Source: Nitrospina sp. (GTDB taxonomy: Bacteria > Nitrospinota > Nitrospinia > Nitrospinales > VA-1). From it: DNA of 64,000 nucleotides. The stretch is taken from positions 182,335 through 246,334 of the forward strand of contig JABIAY010000049.1 of NCBI GenBank assembly GCA_018653085.1, read 5' to 3'. This document shows positions 48,168-55,675 of the stretch, in pieces. The position numbers and the translations under genes were made by a program. The notes under the pieces are model-generated. The model worked only from the letters and a program-made list of their open reading frames with translations. It was not told where the DNA came from and made no database searches. The stretch's first letter is position 1; each line of letters starts with the position of its first letter.

Positions 48168-48270
48168 ATAGGCGTGGGGCCAGCTAGCAATCGCTTTATC
48201 TGCTAGCAAAGAGCTAGCTTGGCTTGATGAGCCCTTGCCAGTTGCCTCCCCTGCCAAGGGGCTAAGGGGT
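48168..48270 (+). repeat. Dispersed intergenic repeat copy between dnaJ and grpE
   Basis: A single copy running ATAGGCGTGGGGCCAGCTAG through CTTTATCTGCTAGCAAAGAG to the end hairpin CCCCTGCCAAGGGG and CTAAGGGG. The CTA at 48262-48264 is the TAG stop codon of grpE on the minus strand. The repeat lies inside the grpE-dnaJ transcript. Confidence 0.85.
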
Positions 48271-48870
48271 TTTTAGGTGAGCCACTTTTACTTTGGCGGC
48301 TTTGATCAACTTGTCCTTAAAAATATATCCCGGTTCCAGTTCTGCAACAATCGCATTATCCTGTTCCGGGTCGGTAGTTTCTTCTGCCATGACTACTTCG
48401 TCAGTCTTGGGATTGAACTTCCGGTTCTGGGTATCGATTTTTTGTACATCATTATTTTTGAGTTCCCGGGCGAATTGTTTGGTAACCATTTCCATGCCCT
48501 GGTGAAGTACTTCAAAATCCTTGTTAGAGCTGGTGGCTTCAATGGCTCTGTTCAAGTTGTCCAGAATCGGGATCAAGCGTGAGAACAGATTGGCCTTAAA
48601 CTGATCCAGGCGGATATCGTTGTCTTTTTCGAGACGTTTGCGGAACTCATCGTCTTCGCCGGACTTTTCCTTATAGGCGGCGATGTATTCGCGCAGGCGT
48701 TTATCTTTTTCTTCCGCCTCCTGTTTGAGACGTTCCACATAAGTGGGCAGGCGTTCTTCAACGGCATCCGCAATTTCCTCTTCTTCAAGGATGGAAGATC
48801 TTCGATCAACGATATTAATTTCAGGCTCCTCTTGCGGATCAGCCTTTGTTTTCGATTTGTTTTTCGTCAT
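48262..48870 (-). CDS. grpE: Nucleotide exchange factor GrpE
   Basis: Exchanges ADP for ATP on DnaK; 202 residues. An N-terminal charged tail and long coiled coil (residues 30-85, with YVERLKQEAEEKDKRLREY) precede the conserved NLFSRLIPILDNLNRAIEA and GMEMVTKQFARELKNNDVQ segments and the C-terminal beta domain (GYIFKDKLIKAAKVKVA). It follows dnaK after a 72-bp gap that contains a strong hairpin. The final residues (LKTP) and the stop lie at or inside a dispersed repeat. Confidence 0.96.
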   Translation of the reverse strand: MTKNKSKTKADPQEEPEINIVDRRSSILEEEEIADAVEERLPTYVERLKQEAEEKDKRLREYIAAYKEKSGEDDEFRKRLEKDNDIRLDQFKANLFSRLIPILDNLNRAIEATSSNKDFEVLHQGMEMVTKQFARELKNNDVQKIDTQNRKFNPKTDEVVMAEETTDPEQDNAIVAELEPGYIFKDKLIKAAKVKVAHLKTP

Positions 48871-48903
48871 AGGGGTTTTTTGTGCTTACTGGATAATAGA
48901 ATC

Positions 48904-48928
48904 GTGCCCTCGAAGAATTCGAGGGCAC
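48904..48928. promoter_or_regulatory. Intercistronic hairpin between dnaK and grpE
   Basis: GTGCCCTCGAA (48904-48914) and TTCGAGGGCAC (48918-48928) form a perfect 11-bp stem with a 3-nt loop, 14 bp after the dnaK stop. No clear T-run follows on the minus strand, so it may be a leaky terminator or mRNA stabiliser that sets the DnaK to GrpE ratio (inference). Confidence 0.6.
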
Positions 48929-48942
48929 GCGATTGGATGATG

Positions 48943-50871
48943 TTATTTTTTTCCGACATCCTCGAATTCTGCATCGACTACGTCATCGTCAGCCTTGCCA
49001 TCGTTGCCGCCATCCGTGTTTTCGGATGATTCGCCACCATCGGGCGCGCCACCTTCGGGTGCGCCACCTTCTTCCTGGGACTGGGAATACATGGACTGAG
49101 CCAGTTTGTGAGCAACCTCATTGACTTTTTCGACCTGCTCTTTCATAGCCGGTATTTCGCCTTCGAGATGTTTCTTGGCTTCTTCAACGGCTTCTTCGGC
49201 TTCCTTGACATCTTCCTCTTTGAGCTTGTCTTTGTTGTCCTTTATGGTTTTTTCCGTGCTGTAGATAACCGTATCGAGCTGGTTTTTAACATCAATCTTT
49301 TCTCTTCTTTCTTTATCCACTTCGGCATTGGCCTCAGCGTCTTTCACCATTTGCTCAATTTCGCTTTCGCTCAAACCGGTTGAGTCTGTTATGGTGATTT
49401 TTTGTTCCTTATTGGTGCCCTTGTCTGTGGCCGTGACATGAATAATGCCATTGGCATCTATGTCGAAGGTCACTTCAACTTGTGGTATGCCTCGCGGTGC
49501 CGGTGGGATTCCGTCCAGATGGAATTTCCCGAGAGTCCGGTTATCTTTTGCCATCTCCCGCTCACCCTGAATAACATTGATTTCTACCGAGGGCTGATTG
49601 TCCGCCGCAGTTGAAAAGGTTTCTGCTTTACGGGTGGGGATGGTGGTGTTGCGCTCAATCAACTTTGTGGTAACTCCTCCCAGCGTTTCAATTCCGAGAG
49701 AAAGTGGAGTGACATCAAGAAGAAGGATGTCTGTCACATCGCCGGAAAGAACACCTGCCTGAACCGCCGCACCCAGCGCAACCACTTCGTCCGGGTTGAC
49801 ACCGTGATGGGGTTCTTTGCCAAAAAGGTTTTTAACCAGGTCCTGTGCTTTCGGGATCCGGGTTGAGCCACCAACCAGAACTGCTTCATGAACCTGATCT
49901 GCTTTCAGTCCGGAATCTTTTAATGCCTGGACACAGGGGGTCTTGGATTTTTCCAGCAAGTCATCGATCATGGACTCAAACTTGGCTCTTGAAAGTTTTA
50001 TGTTGAGATGCTTGGGACCTCCTGCATCGGCGGTGATGAAGGGAAGATTAATATCCGTTTCATTGGTGGTTGATAATTCCATTTTAGCTTTTTCGGCCGC
50101 TTCTTTCAGCCTTTGCAAAGCCATATTGTCTTTGGAAAGATCAATGCCATTAGACTTCTTGAACTCATCTACCAGCCAGTTAATAACACGCTGATCCAGG
50201 TTGTCACCGCCAAGATGGGTGTCCCCGTTTGTGGCTTTAACTTCAACGACACTGTCTCCAACTTCAAGAATTGAAATATCAAAGGTGCCGCCGCCGAAAT
50301 CATAAACAGCAATGGTGTGGTCTTTTTTCTTATCCAGCCCATAAGCTAGTGCCGAAGCGGTGGGTTCGTTGATGATCCGCTTGACTTCCAATCCCGCTAT
50401 TTTGCCGGCATCCTTGGTTGCCTGGCGTTGAGCGTCATTGAAGTATGCCGGTACGGTAATAACGGCTTCTGTAACCGGTTGACCGAGATAAGCCTCTGCG
50501 GACTTTTTCAGTTTTTGCAGTATCATGGCCGCTATTTCGGGTGGAGTGTAAGACTTGTCACCGGCCTTTATTCGCACTTCATTTTTGGACCCTTGAATGA
50601 CTTCGTACGGAACCATTTTCATTTCTTCCGAAACCTCGTTGAGGGATCGGCCCATGAAACGCTTAATGGAAAAAATCGTATTTTCCGGGTTAGCGATGGC
50701 CTGTCTTTTTGCCACCTGGCCCACCAGTATTTCACCCTCTTTGGTGAACGCGACTACGGAAGGGGTGGTTCTGTTTCCCTCTTCATTGAGGATTACTTTC
50801 GGTTCGCTTCCTTCCATTACGGCGATCACGGAGTTGGTGGTGCCCAGATCTATGCCTACGATTTTTCCCAT
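48943..50871 (-). CDS. dnaK: Chaperone protein DnaK (Hsp70)
   Basis: ATP-dependent chaperone, 642 residues. The N-terminal [42 protein letters not shown] and [15 protein letters not shown] motifs form the ATPase domain. The substrate-binding domain follows ([17 protein letters not shown]), then a helical lid and a Gly/Asp-rich tail ending [10 protein letters not shown]. It heads the dnaK-grpE-dnaJ run. A promoter is visible at 50953-50981; I see neither a CIRCE inverted repeat nor a sigma32-type CTTGAA/CCCCAT pair in the 295 bp upstream, so heat regulation is not evident. Confidence 0.98.
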   Translation of the reverse strand: MGKIVGIDLGTTNSVIAVMEGSEPKVILNEEGNRTTPSVVAFTKEGEILVGQVAKRQAIANPENTIFSIKRFMGRSLNEVSEEMKMVPYEVIQGSKNEVRIKAGDKSYTPPEIAAMILQKLKKSAEAYLGQPVTEAVITVPAYFNDAQRQATKDAGKIAGLEVKRIINEPTASALAYGLDKKKDHTIAVYDFGGGTFDISILEVGDSVVEVKATNGDTHLGGDNLDQRVINWLVDEFKKSNGIDLSKDNMALQRLKEAAEKAKMELSTTNETDINLPFITADAGGPKHLNIKLSRAKFESMIDDLLEKSKTPCVQALKDSGLKADQVHEAVLVGGSTRIPKAQDLVKNLFGKEPHHGVNPDEVVALGAAVQAGVLSGDVTDILLLDVTPLSLGIETLGGVTTKLIERNTTIPTRKAETFSTAADNQPSVEINVIQGEREMAKDNRTLGKFHLDGIPPAPRGIPQVEVTFDIDANGIIHVTATDKGTNKEQKITITDSTGLSESEIEQMVKDAEANAEVDKERREKIDVKNQLDTVIYSTEKTIKDNKDKLKEEDVKEAEEAVEEAKKHLEGEIPAMKEQVEKVNEVAHKLAQSMYSQSQEEGGAPEGGAPDGGESSENTDGGNDGKADDDVVDAEFEDVGKK

Positions 50872-50952
50872 GAGTTCTAATCCTTTCCTTGTTTTATGAA
50901 TGCATTTACCGGTCAGGGTAAATGGGTATTATCTCTTTACAAATCTGTAAGT

Positions 50953-50981
50953 TAAATAAGACCCGCTTCTGGCAATGTCAA
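50953..50981 (-). promoter_or_regulatory. Sigma70-type promoter for dnaK
   Basis: On the minus strand a perfect TTGACA (50976-50981) and TATTTA (50953-50958) are separated by 17 bp. The start codon is about 80 bp downstream. Confidence 0.55.
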
Positions 50982-51166
50982 GCTGAGGTGAACATATTTA
51001 TGTATAATTTTCGCAAGGGTTCTCACCAAGGGGGAAGTTGATAAGTTATTACAAATAAATGGGTTATTTTAAGTACGCTGGAATATCTGTGGCGTCTTAA
51101 ATTTACCTCGTTTTTCTTTCTTAATGCGTTATAATTGTTATCAACATTAACTACGGGTTTTTTGAC

Positions 51167-51559
51167 ATGACGGAAAATAAAAGTAGTGAGCACAGGGAGT
51201 TCACCCGGGTTCCTATCAAAGTCTGGGTAGAAGTGCGTGCAGAGGGTAAAGTTGTAAAAACCCACAAGACTCATGACCTGAGCATGGTGGGTATCTCACT
51301 CCAGCATGAGGGGACGGTTTTACCGGTCGGAATCCTGTGTGATATTTCGGTATTTTTAGAAGGTGCCGACCCTCCTATTCATGTTGATATGAAAGGAAAG
51401 GTTGGACGTGTTACCGATGAAGACTTATGTATTGAGTTTTCAGAGGTGCAGCTTGAAAGCTATGAACATCTGCAAAACCTGATCCGGTACAATTCGCCGG
51501 ACATTGATGTGATTGATAAGGAAATCAGTGACCATGATGGCCTGAAGAGAAAAGAATGA
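51167..51559 (+). CDS. PilZ-domain protein
   Basis: A 130-residue protein with a PilZ domain, usually a cyclic-di-GMP receptor. The N-terminal REFTRVPIK provides the two arginines of an RxxxR-like motif, and HDLSMVGISL matches the D/NxSxxG part. The C-terminal 35 residues are charged and not part of the fold. It is divergent from dnaK and convergent with the CheX-like genes, close to a chemotaxis gene group. A second PilZ protein is at 60869. Confidence 0.82.
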   Translation: MTENKSSEHREFTRVPIKVWVEVRAEGKVVKTHKTHDLSMVGISLQHEGTVLPVGILCDISVFLEGADPPIHVDMKGKVGRVTDEDLCIEFSEVQLESYEHLQNLIRYNSPDIDVIDKEISDHDGLKRKE

Positions 51560-51601
51560 ATACTGGAGTTTTTTAGAGACAGCTCTGATTTAGAGAGTTT
51601 C

Positions 51602-52078
51602 TTACTTGGATTTTAGACGTTCTTTGAAAGGTTTTTCTACCCGCTCAAACAGTGATATGGCAAAGGGTTTCCCTTGGCATTCAAAGTGGCAATGGGTCAC
51701 CACTTTTGTAGAGGGGAACTGCAGGCTGTGTCCCTCGAAAGCCAGAAGTGGTGTGGAAAGAGTGCTGGGATCAGGTAATAGTGCTTTGATATTCCCCCCA
51801 ATCATATTGACCATTTCCCCTATTGCGTCTTTTTTGTCCTCAACAGAAGCTTTTCCCGGTTCGAGGGAAAACATCTTTTCGGTTAACGTGTTAACCAATG
51901 CTGAGGGCAGGGAAAGCATGATGGCTCCATTCCATTTCCCAGAAATTTGAACGCTTCCAGAAATCGTGTCCGTTGAAGACTGCTCGAAGGTGCCAGGCAG
52001 AGGATGAATCTCAAAGTCCAGCAATATGGAGCAGACTAAATGGGTATATTGCTGAATTTCTTTTTCGAGGAATTGCAT
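51602..52078 (-). CDS. CheX-like protein 1
   Basis: A 158-residue protein resembling the CheX/CheC phosphatase fold. The segment DAIGEMVNMIGGNIKALL has the ExxN-type helix (E and N two residues apart) by which CheX dephosphorylates CheY-P, followed by a GN pair. The central GSVQISGKWNGAIMLSLPS strand region also fits. It is paralogous to the next gene (52115) and lies 36 bp downstream of it. It probably tunes CheY-type signalling. Confidence 0.75.
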   Translation of the reverse strand: MQFLEKEIQQYTHLVCSILLDFEIHPLPGTFEQSSTDTISGSVQISGKWNGAIMLSLPSALVNTLTEKMFSLEPGKASVEDKKDAIGEMVNMIGGNIKALLPDPSTLSTPLLAFEGHSLQFPSTKVVTHCHFECQGKPFAISLFERVEKPFKERLKSK

Positions 52079-52114
52079 AGAGAAAATTACCGAATAAATA
52101 CTGCCCCTCTGAAA

Positions 52115-52570
52115 TCAACTTTCTTCTGATTTCTTTAAAACCGAGACCTTGAATTTATAGCCCCAGCACTGGAAGGTAACGGAAGTTAGCAGTTCACTGC
52201 CTGGAATTCTGAACCCCTGTTGTGTCATTGTTACAGCGGGCAGTGACAAAAAGCAGGGTTCCGGTAGCAAAGACTTAAGGTTACCGCCGGTCATGTTGGT
52301 CAGTTCCCCCAAGGCATCTTGAATCAAGTCCGGTGCTACCTCATCTTCGCTCAATTGAAACATGATGGATGCGGCTTTTTTTGCCAGTTCATGGGGACAG
52401 TCTAAAGCCACCACCCCTTCCCATTCCCCGGAAATATGGACACACCCGGCGAGAACGTCTTCTTCTTCAGGAGGGCAATATTCTTCTACGGTTTTTTTAA
52501 CGTCCAGATTGAGGATGGACTTCCATATATTTTCTGTATATTGACAGATTTCTGTTTCAAATTGTTGCAT
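52115..52570 (-). CDS. CheX-like protein 2
   Basis: A protein of about 151 residues with the same fold and motif as its neighbour: DALGELTNMTGGNLKSLLPEP (ExxN helix within GELTN) and GCVHISGEWEGVVALDCPH. The frame is open to 52600, but the ATG at 52570 (MQQFETEICQY) matches the start of the paralogue (MQFLEKEIQQY) and avoids overlap with cheR, so I prefer it. With this start it begins 5 bp after the cheR stop, so the two are probably coupled. Confidence 0.75.
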   Translation of the reverse strand: MQQFETEICQYTENIWKSILNLDVKKTVEEYCPPEEEDVLAGCVHISGEWEGVVALDCPHELAKKAASIMFQLSEDEVAPDLIQDALGELTNMTGGNLKSLLPEPCFLSLPAVTMTQQGFRIPGSELLTSVTFQCWGYKFKVSVLKKSEES

Positions 52571-52575
52571 GGTTT

Positions 52576-53400
52576 TTACCCCTGTTTTAAACGGTAGCAA
52601 CCGGATTGCTTGAAAGGCATCCTTTCAAAATTTTCATCCAGATTGAGTGTGGTTTCAGCCGCTCCTAGAAATAGATAACCATCTGGCCGGAGGAGTTTGC
52701 GAATTCGGCCCAGGATATTTTTTTTCATTTCCACATCAAAATAGATGAGAACATTTCGCATCATGAGCAAATCCACTGGCGGTATCATCGGCCATGCTTC
52801 GGAAAGATTGATGATTCGAAACTGAATCATTTTGCGTAGATCTTCTTTGACCTGCCATTCGGTTCCAATGCGCTCAAAATACTTGACCATAAGAGGAGCA
52901 GGAAGCCCCCGGTTAATTTCCAGTTGGCTGTAGATACCACTTTTACAGCGGTTGAGCATTTGATTGGAGATGTCGCTGGCGGAAAAACTTAGCTTCCACG
53001 AATTGAGTTGCGGAAAATCATTTTTCAGCAACATGACCAGAGAATAGGGCTCCTGACCACTGGAACTGGCTCCGCACCAGATATTCAATTCTTTTTTGGT
53101 TTTTCGTTTTTCAATTAGCTCAGGAAGTATCTCTTTTTTTAATGTTTCAAAAGGGTGGATATCCCTAAAAAAGGAAGTTTCATTGGTGGTCATGGCTTCA
53201 ATGACCGCATCTTTAAGACTGCCTCGGGGGTCCGACTTTATCTTGCGTACAAGGTTTTCGATGGACTCCAGTTTTTCCTGATGAACCAAAGGCATAAGTC
53301 GAGAATCAACCAGATACTCCTTGCCCTTTTCCAGGACAATTGCGCATTGTTCTCTGACAATCTTGCTGATGAAATCGAAGTCTGCCGGGTTAATGGCCAT
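52576..53400 (-). CDS. cheR: Chemotaxis protein methyltransferase CheR
   Basis: SAM-dependent methyltransferase that methylates glutamates of chemoreceptors; 274 residues. The N-terminal helical CheR domain contains TTNETSFFRDIHPFETL, and the SAM-binding domain has LNIWCGASSSGQEPYSL, DLLMMRNVLIYFDVEMK and GYLFLGAAET. It lies between the response regulator (47 bp upstream) and the CheX-like pair. No CheA, CheW, CheB or receptor gene is in the window, so this is an accessory chemotaxis or Che-like regulatory cluster. Confidence 0.94.
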   Translation of the reverse strand: MAINPADFDFISKIVREQCAIVLEKGKEYLVDSRLMPLVHQEKLESIENLVRKIKSDPRGSLKDAVIEAMTTNETSFFRDIHPFETLKKEILPELIEKRKTKKELNIWCGASSSGQEPYSLVMLLKNDFPQLNSWKLSFSASDISNQMLNRCKSGIYSQLEINRGLPAPLMVKYFERIGTEWQVKEDLRKMIQFRIINLSEAWPMIPPVDLLMMRNVLIYFDVEMKKNILGRIRKLLRPDGYLFLGAAETTLNLDENFERMPFKQSGCYRLKQG

Positions 53401-53447
53401 TACAGTCCTTGTTCGCAGGAGTTATTGTTTGGAGAGGTGGAGCCTGT

Positions 53448-53819
53448 TCAGTCAAGCTCAAGGCCCATAAGTGTTAATTTTTCCACAATCATATCTTTAG
53501 TAAATGGCTTCATAACATACTCATTGGCACCGGCTTCCAAAGCTTTTATCACTTGAGCCATTTCAGTTTCAGTCGTGACCATCATTAATTTCATATCTTT
53601 GTATTGGTCATCTTTTCTGACTTCACACACAAATTCAAAGCCATTCATTTCAGGCATATTCCAGTCCACCAAGGCCAAGTCTAAGGGGCCGGATTCCTTG
53701 AGCCTTTCCAAGGCTTCCAAACCGTGGCCTGCCTCAATGACCTCAAATTTAAGGGCTTTCAGAATTTGTCCAAGAATCAGTCTGATGGCTCTGGAGTCAT
53801 CAATTACCAGTGCGCGCAC
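53448..53819 (-). CDS. CheY-type single-domain response regulator
   Basis: A 123-residue receiver domain with no output domain. The acidic pair D7/D8 (VIDDSR), phospho-acceptor D52 (LVDWNMPEMNG), T82/T83 (MVTTET) and K104 (YVMKPF) are all in place. It starts with GTG at 53819, supported by AAAGGAGG 5 bp upstream. It is the first gene of a minus-strand run with cheR and the two CheX-like genes, whose products would set and remove its phosphate-dependent effect. Confidence 0.93.
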   Translation of the reverse strand: MRALVIDDSRAIRLILGQILKALKFEVIEAGHGLEALERLKESGPLDLALVDWNMPEMNGFEFVCEVRKDDQYKDMKLMMVTTETEMAQVIKALEAGANEYVMKPFTKDMIVEKLTLMGLELD

Positions 53820-54012
53820 AAAAACCTCCTTTTAAGCGTGAGGAAAAATTCACCTTGGTTAGCAAGCCGGACAGATAAATCAATTAAGCAACGATATTCC
53901 AATAATTTCTTGATTAGCGTTACTATAGAATAATTGATTATCTAGTTCTGTCAATGTGAAAGTTTACCGGTCCATTAAAACTACTTGGCTAACCACTGGA
54001 TATTGAGCAAAA

Positions 54013-54043
54013 AAAAAGCCCGCTTAAATCAAGCGGGCTTTTT
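54013..54043. terminator. Bidirectional rho-independent terminator
   Basis: AAAAAGCCCGCTT (54013-54025) and AAGCGGGCTTTTT (54031-54043) form a perfect 13-bp stem with a 5-nt loop, with A-runs on one side and T-runs on the other. It lies about 40 bp after the stop of the gene at 54083 (minus strand). Confidence 0.85.
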
Positions 54044-54082
54044 GAGAACTGTAATTCTATTTAATTTGGAAAAATACTTGTC

Positions 54083-54802
54083 TCACTCGGCATTTTCATC
54101 CAGGCCTTGTTCCAATTCTCCCATGAACAAACTTGTATCTTCCTTGGAGGGGGCCTTTGCTGCGGCTTTTCTGGCAGCGGTCTCTTCCAGTTCTTCTTTT
54201 CCTTCTTTGGTCAGCCCCCAGGGTTCTACACCCTCTTTTTTGGCTTTACGAACTGCTTCCGTCACCTTTATTAGCTTGCTACCATCCAAATCACTTAAGG
54301 AGAGAAGAGCGTCTTCATGACCATCGTATGCACAAAATGCCATCGTGTAGCAATTGGTATTTGCACGGATCATTTTTAGCGTTATGTTAGCAAAGTGACA
54401 GTGAATTCCGATCAAGACACAGGTTTCGATCTTATTATGGTTGACCGTTAAATTGGGGTGGCAAGGATTTATTACTGTTTCGGGATCAATCTTGGGATAA
54501 ATGGGTCGGTAGTCGGGCATAGTGATTATGTTCATGCCGGGAACCTCTTTTACCAGTGCCAGTGCCAATTCTGCTTTGTGATCAGTTTCTTCATTCCATC
54601 CCCAAACAATCATTGGCCCGGGAAAAAGGGTAGGGTTGCGGCGGGTCAACAACTCATGTGCGGCTTTTTTGATTGCCTCATCGGTTGGTACATGCTCTCC
54701 CTCAACCAAATCCATTCCAGAACCACTTTCAGGATGGAAAATACCCATGGCTGCAGCAGAAGGGGGAAGTAAACCAATAGGGCCTAACTCTAGTTTGGGC
54801 AT
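54083..54802 (-). CDS. Putative accessory subunit of a 2-oxoacid:ferredoxin oxidoreductase (CO dehydrogenase beta-like family)
   Basis: A 239-residue protein. From memory it resembles a small family named after the CO dehydrogenase beta subunit, which in Aquificae- and Nitrospirae-type genomes accompanies multi-subunit 2-oxoacid:ferredoxin oxidoreductases. Supporting segments are LPPSAAAMGIFHPESGSGMD, the FPGPMIVWGWNEE motif, PDYRPIYPKIDPETVINPCH and GIHCHFANITLKMIR. Residues from about 185 on form a charged A/K/E-rich tail. No other oxidoreductase subunit is in the window. It stands alone with its own terminator. The assignment is by recall and uncertain. Confidence 0.45.
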   Translation of the reverse strand: MPKLELGPIGLLPPSAAAMGIFHPESGSGMDLVEGEHVPTDEAIKKAAHELLTRRNPTLFPGPMIVWGWNEETDHKAELALALVKEVPGMNIITMPDYRPIYPKIDPETVINPCHPNLTVNHNKIETCVLIGIHCHFANITLKMIRANTNCYTMAFCAYDGHEDALLSLSDLDGSKLIKVTEAVRKAKKEGVEPWGLTKEGKEELEETAARKAAAKAPSKEDTSLFMGELEQGLDENAE

Positions 54803-55024
54803 CTAAACAAACCTCCAATAAATTTTTTGCAAATTGAAACCGGATTTTCTGCAATAGAAACCCCGGTAAAGCGCTTTATTTTATAACGATCAACCTTGAT
54901 TTTTGGTTCGGGGAAGGCCCCGCTCAGAAACGGGCATATTATTATTAAAGGTGGGTTTTGTCAATACTATTCACGCCCGATTGAGGCTTAGGGCATTACT
55001 CTTCTGCAAAAACTGTTGGTGTGG

Positions 55025-55675
55025 TTAAAAGCCATTATTTTCTGCCCACTTAAAGGGGGCTTTCTGCCAGGATCGAAGTGTTTCAATGTTGTTTGAGCAT
55101 AGATTTTGGGTGGATAAGGCTATTTTAAGCAGTTCGGAAAAATCCAGAATGGAGTGGATTTCGCAGGATATGCCTTCAAATTTATCTGTGGCCTCGGTGA
55201 GACCATAGCTGAAAATGCTGAAGCAATGGTTCACAATACCTCCTGCTTCACGAATGGCTGTCACGGCGTTGGCGGCGCTTCCTCCTGTCGAAACCAGGTC
55301 CTCAATGACTAAAACCTGTTGGTTTTCCTTGAGAGGTCCTTCAATTCGATTGCCCATGCCATGGGTTTTGCTTGCAGATCTAACATAAATTAAGGGAAGC
55401 TGGAGGTGGTCAGCCAGGGTGGTGGCATGAGGAATCCCGGCAGTCGCTGTGCCAGCTATGACGTCTACTTTGGTGGTGCATTTTTTTAATAGGTCCTGGA
55501 AGCCCTGGGTGATCAGAGTACGGTGCCCGGCATTGCCGAGAAGCAGGCGATTGTCATTATAGATGGGCATTTTATAGCCTGAAGCCCATGTAAAAGGTTG
55601 ATCAGGACTGAATTTTATCGCTCCAATTTCAAGCGAAATTCGAGCTAGTTTTTCTGCAATGTTATTTTGTGTCAT
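55025..55675 (-). CDS. pyrE: Orotate phosphoribosyltransferase
   Basis: Joins orotate to PRPP in pyrimidine synthesis; about 216 residues. The PRPP-binding motif VLVIEDLVSTGGSAANAV and the N-terminal segment SPDQPFTWASGYKMPIYNDNR are typical. Four in-frame ATG codons are possible (55711, 55699, 55687, 55675). I choose 55675 (MTQNNIAEKLARIS) because family similarity begins there and the overlap with lptD is smallest, about 14 bp. The last three ATGs come from a 12-bp repeat that also encodes the LptD C-terminus. Confidence 0.92.
   Translation of the reverse strand: MTQNNIAEKLARISLEIGAIKFSPDQPFTWASGYKMPIYNDNRLLLGNAGHRTLITQGFQDLLKKCTTKVDVIAGTATAGIPHATTLADHLQLPLIYVRSASKTHGMGNRIEGPLKENQQVLVIEDLVSTGGSAANAVTAIREAGGIVNHCFSIFSYGLTEATDKFEGISCEIHSILDFSELLKIALSTQNLCSNNIETLRSWQKAPFKWAENNGF

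Noticed and set aside
50872-51166. CIRCE or sigma32 site upstream of dnaK
   Set aside because: Neither the TTAGCACTC/GAGTGCTAA pair nor a CTTGAA/CCCCAT pair was found on inspection; only a sigma70-like promoter is visible.
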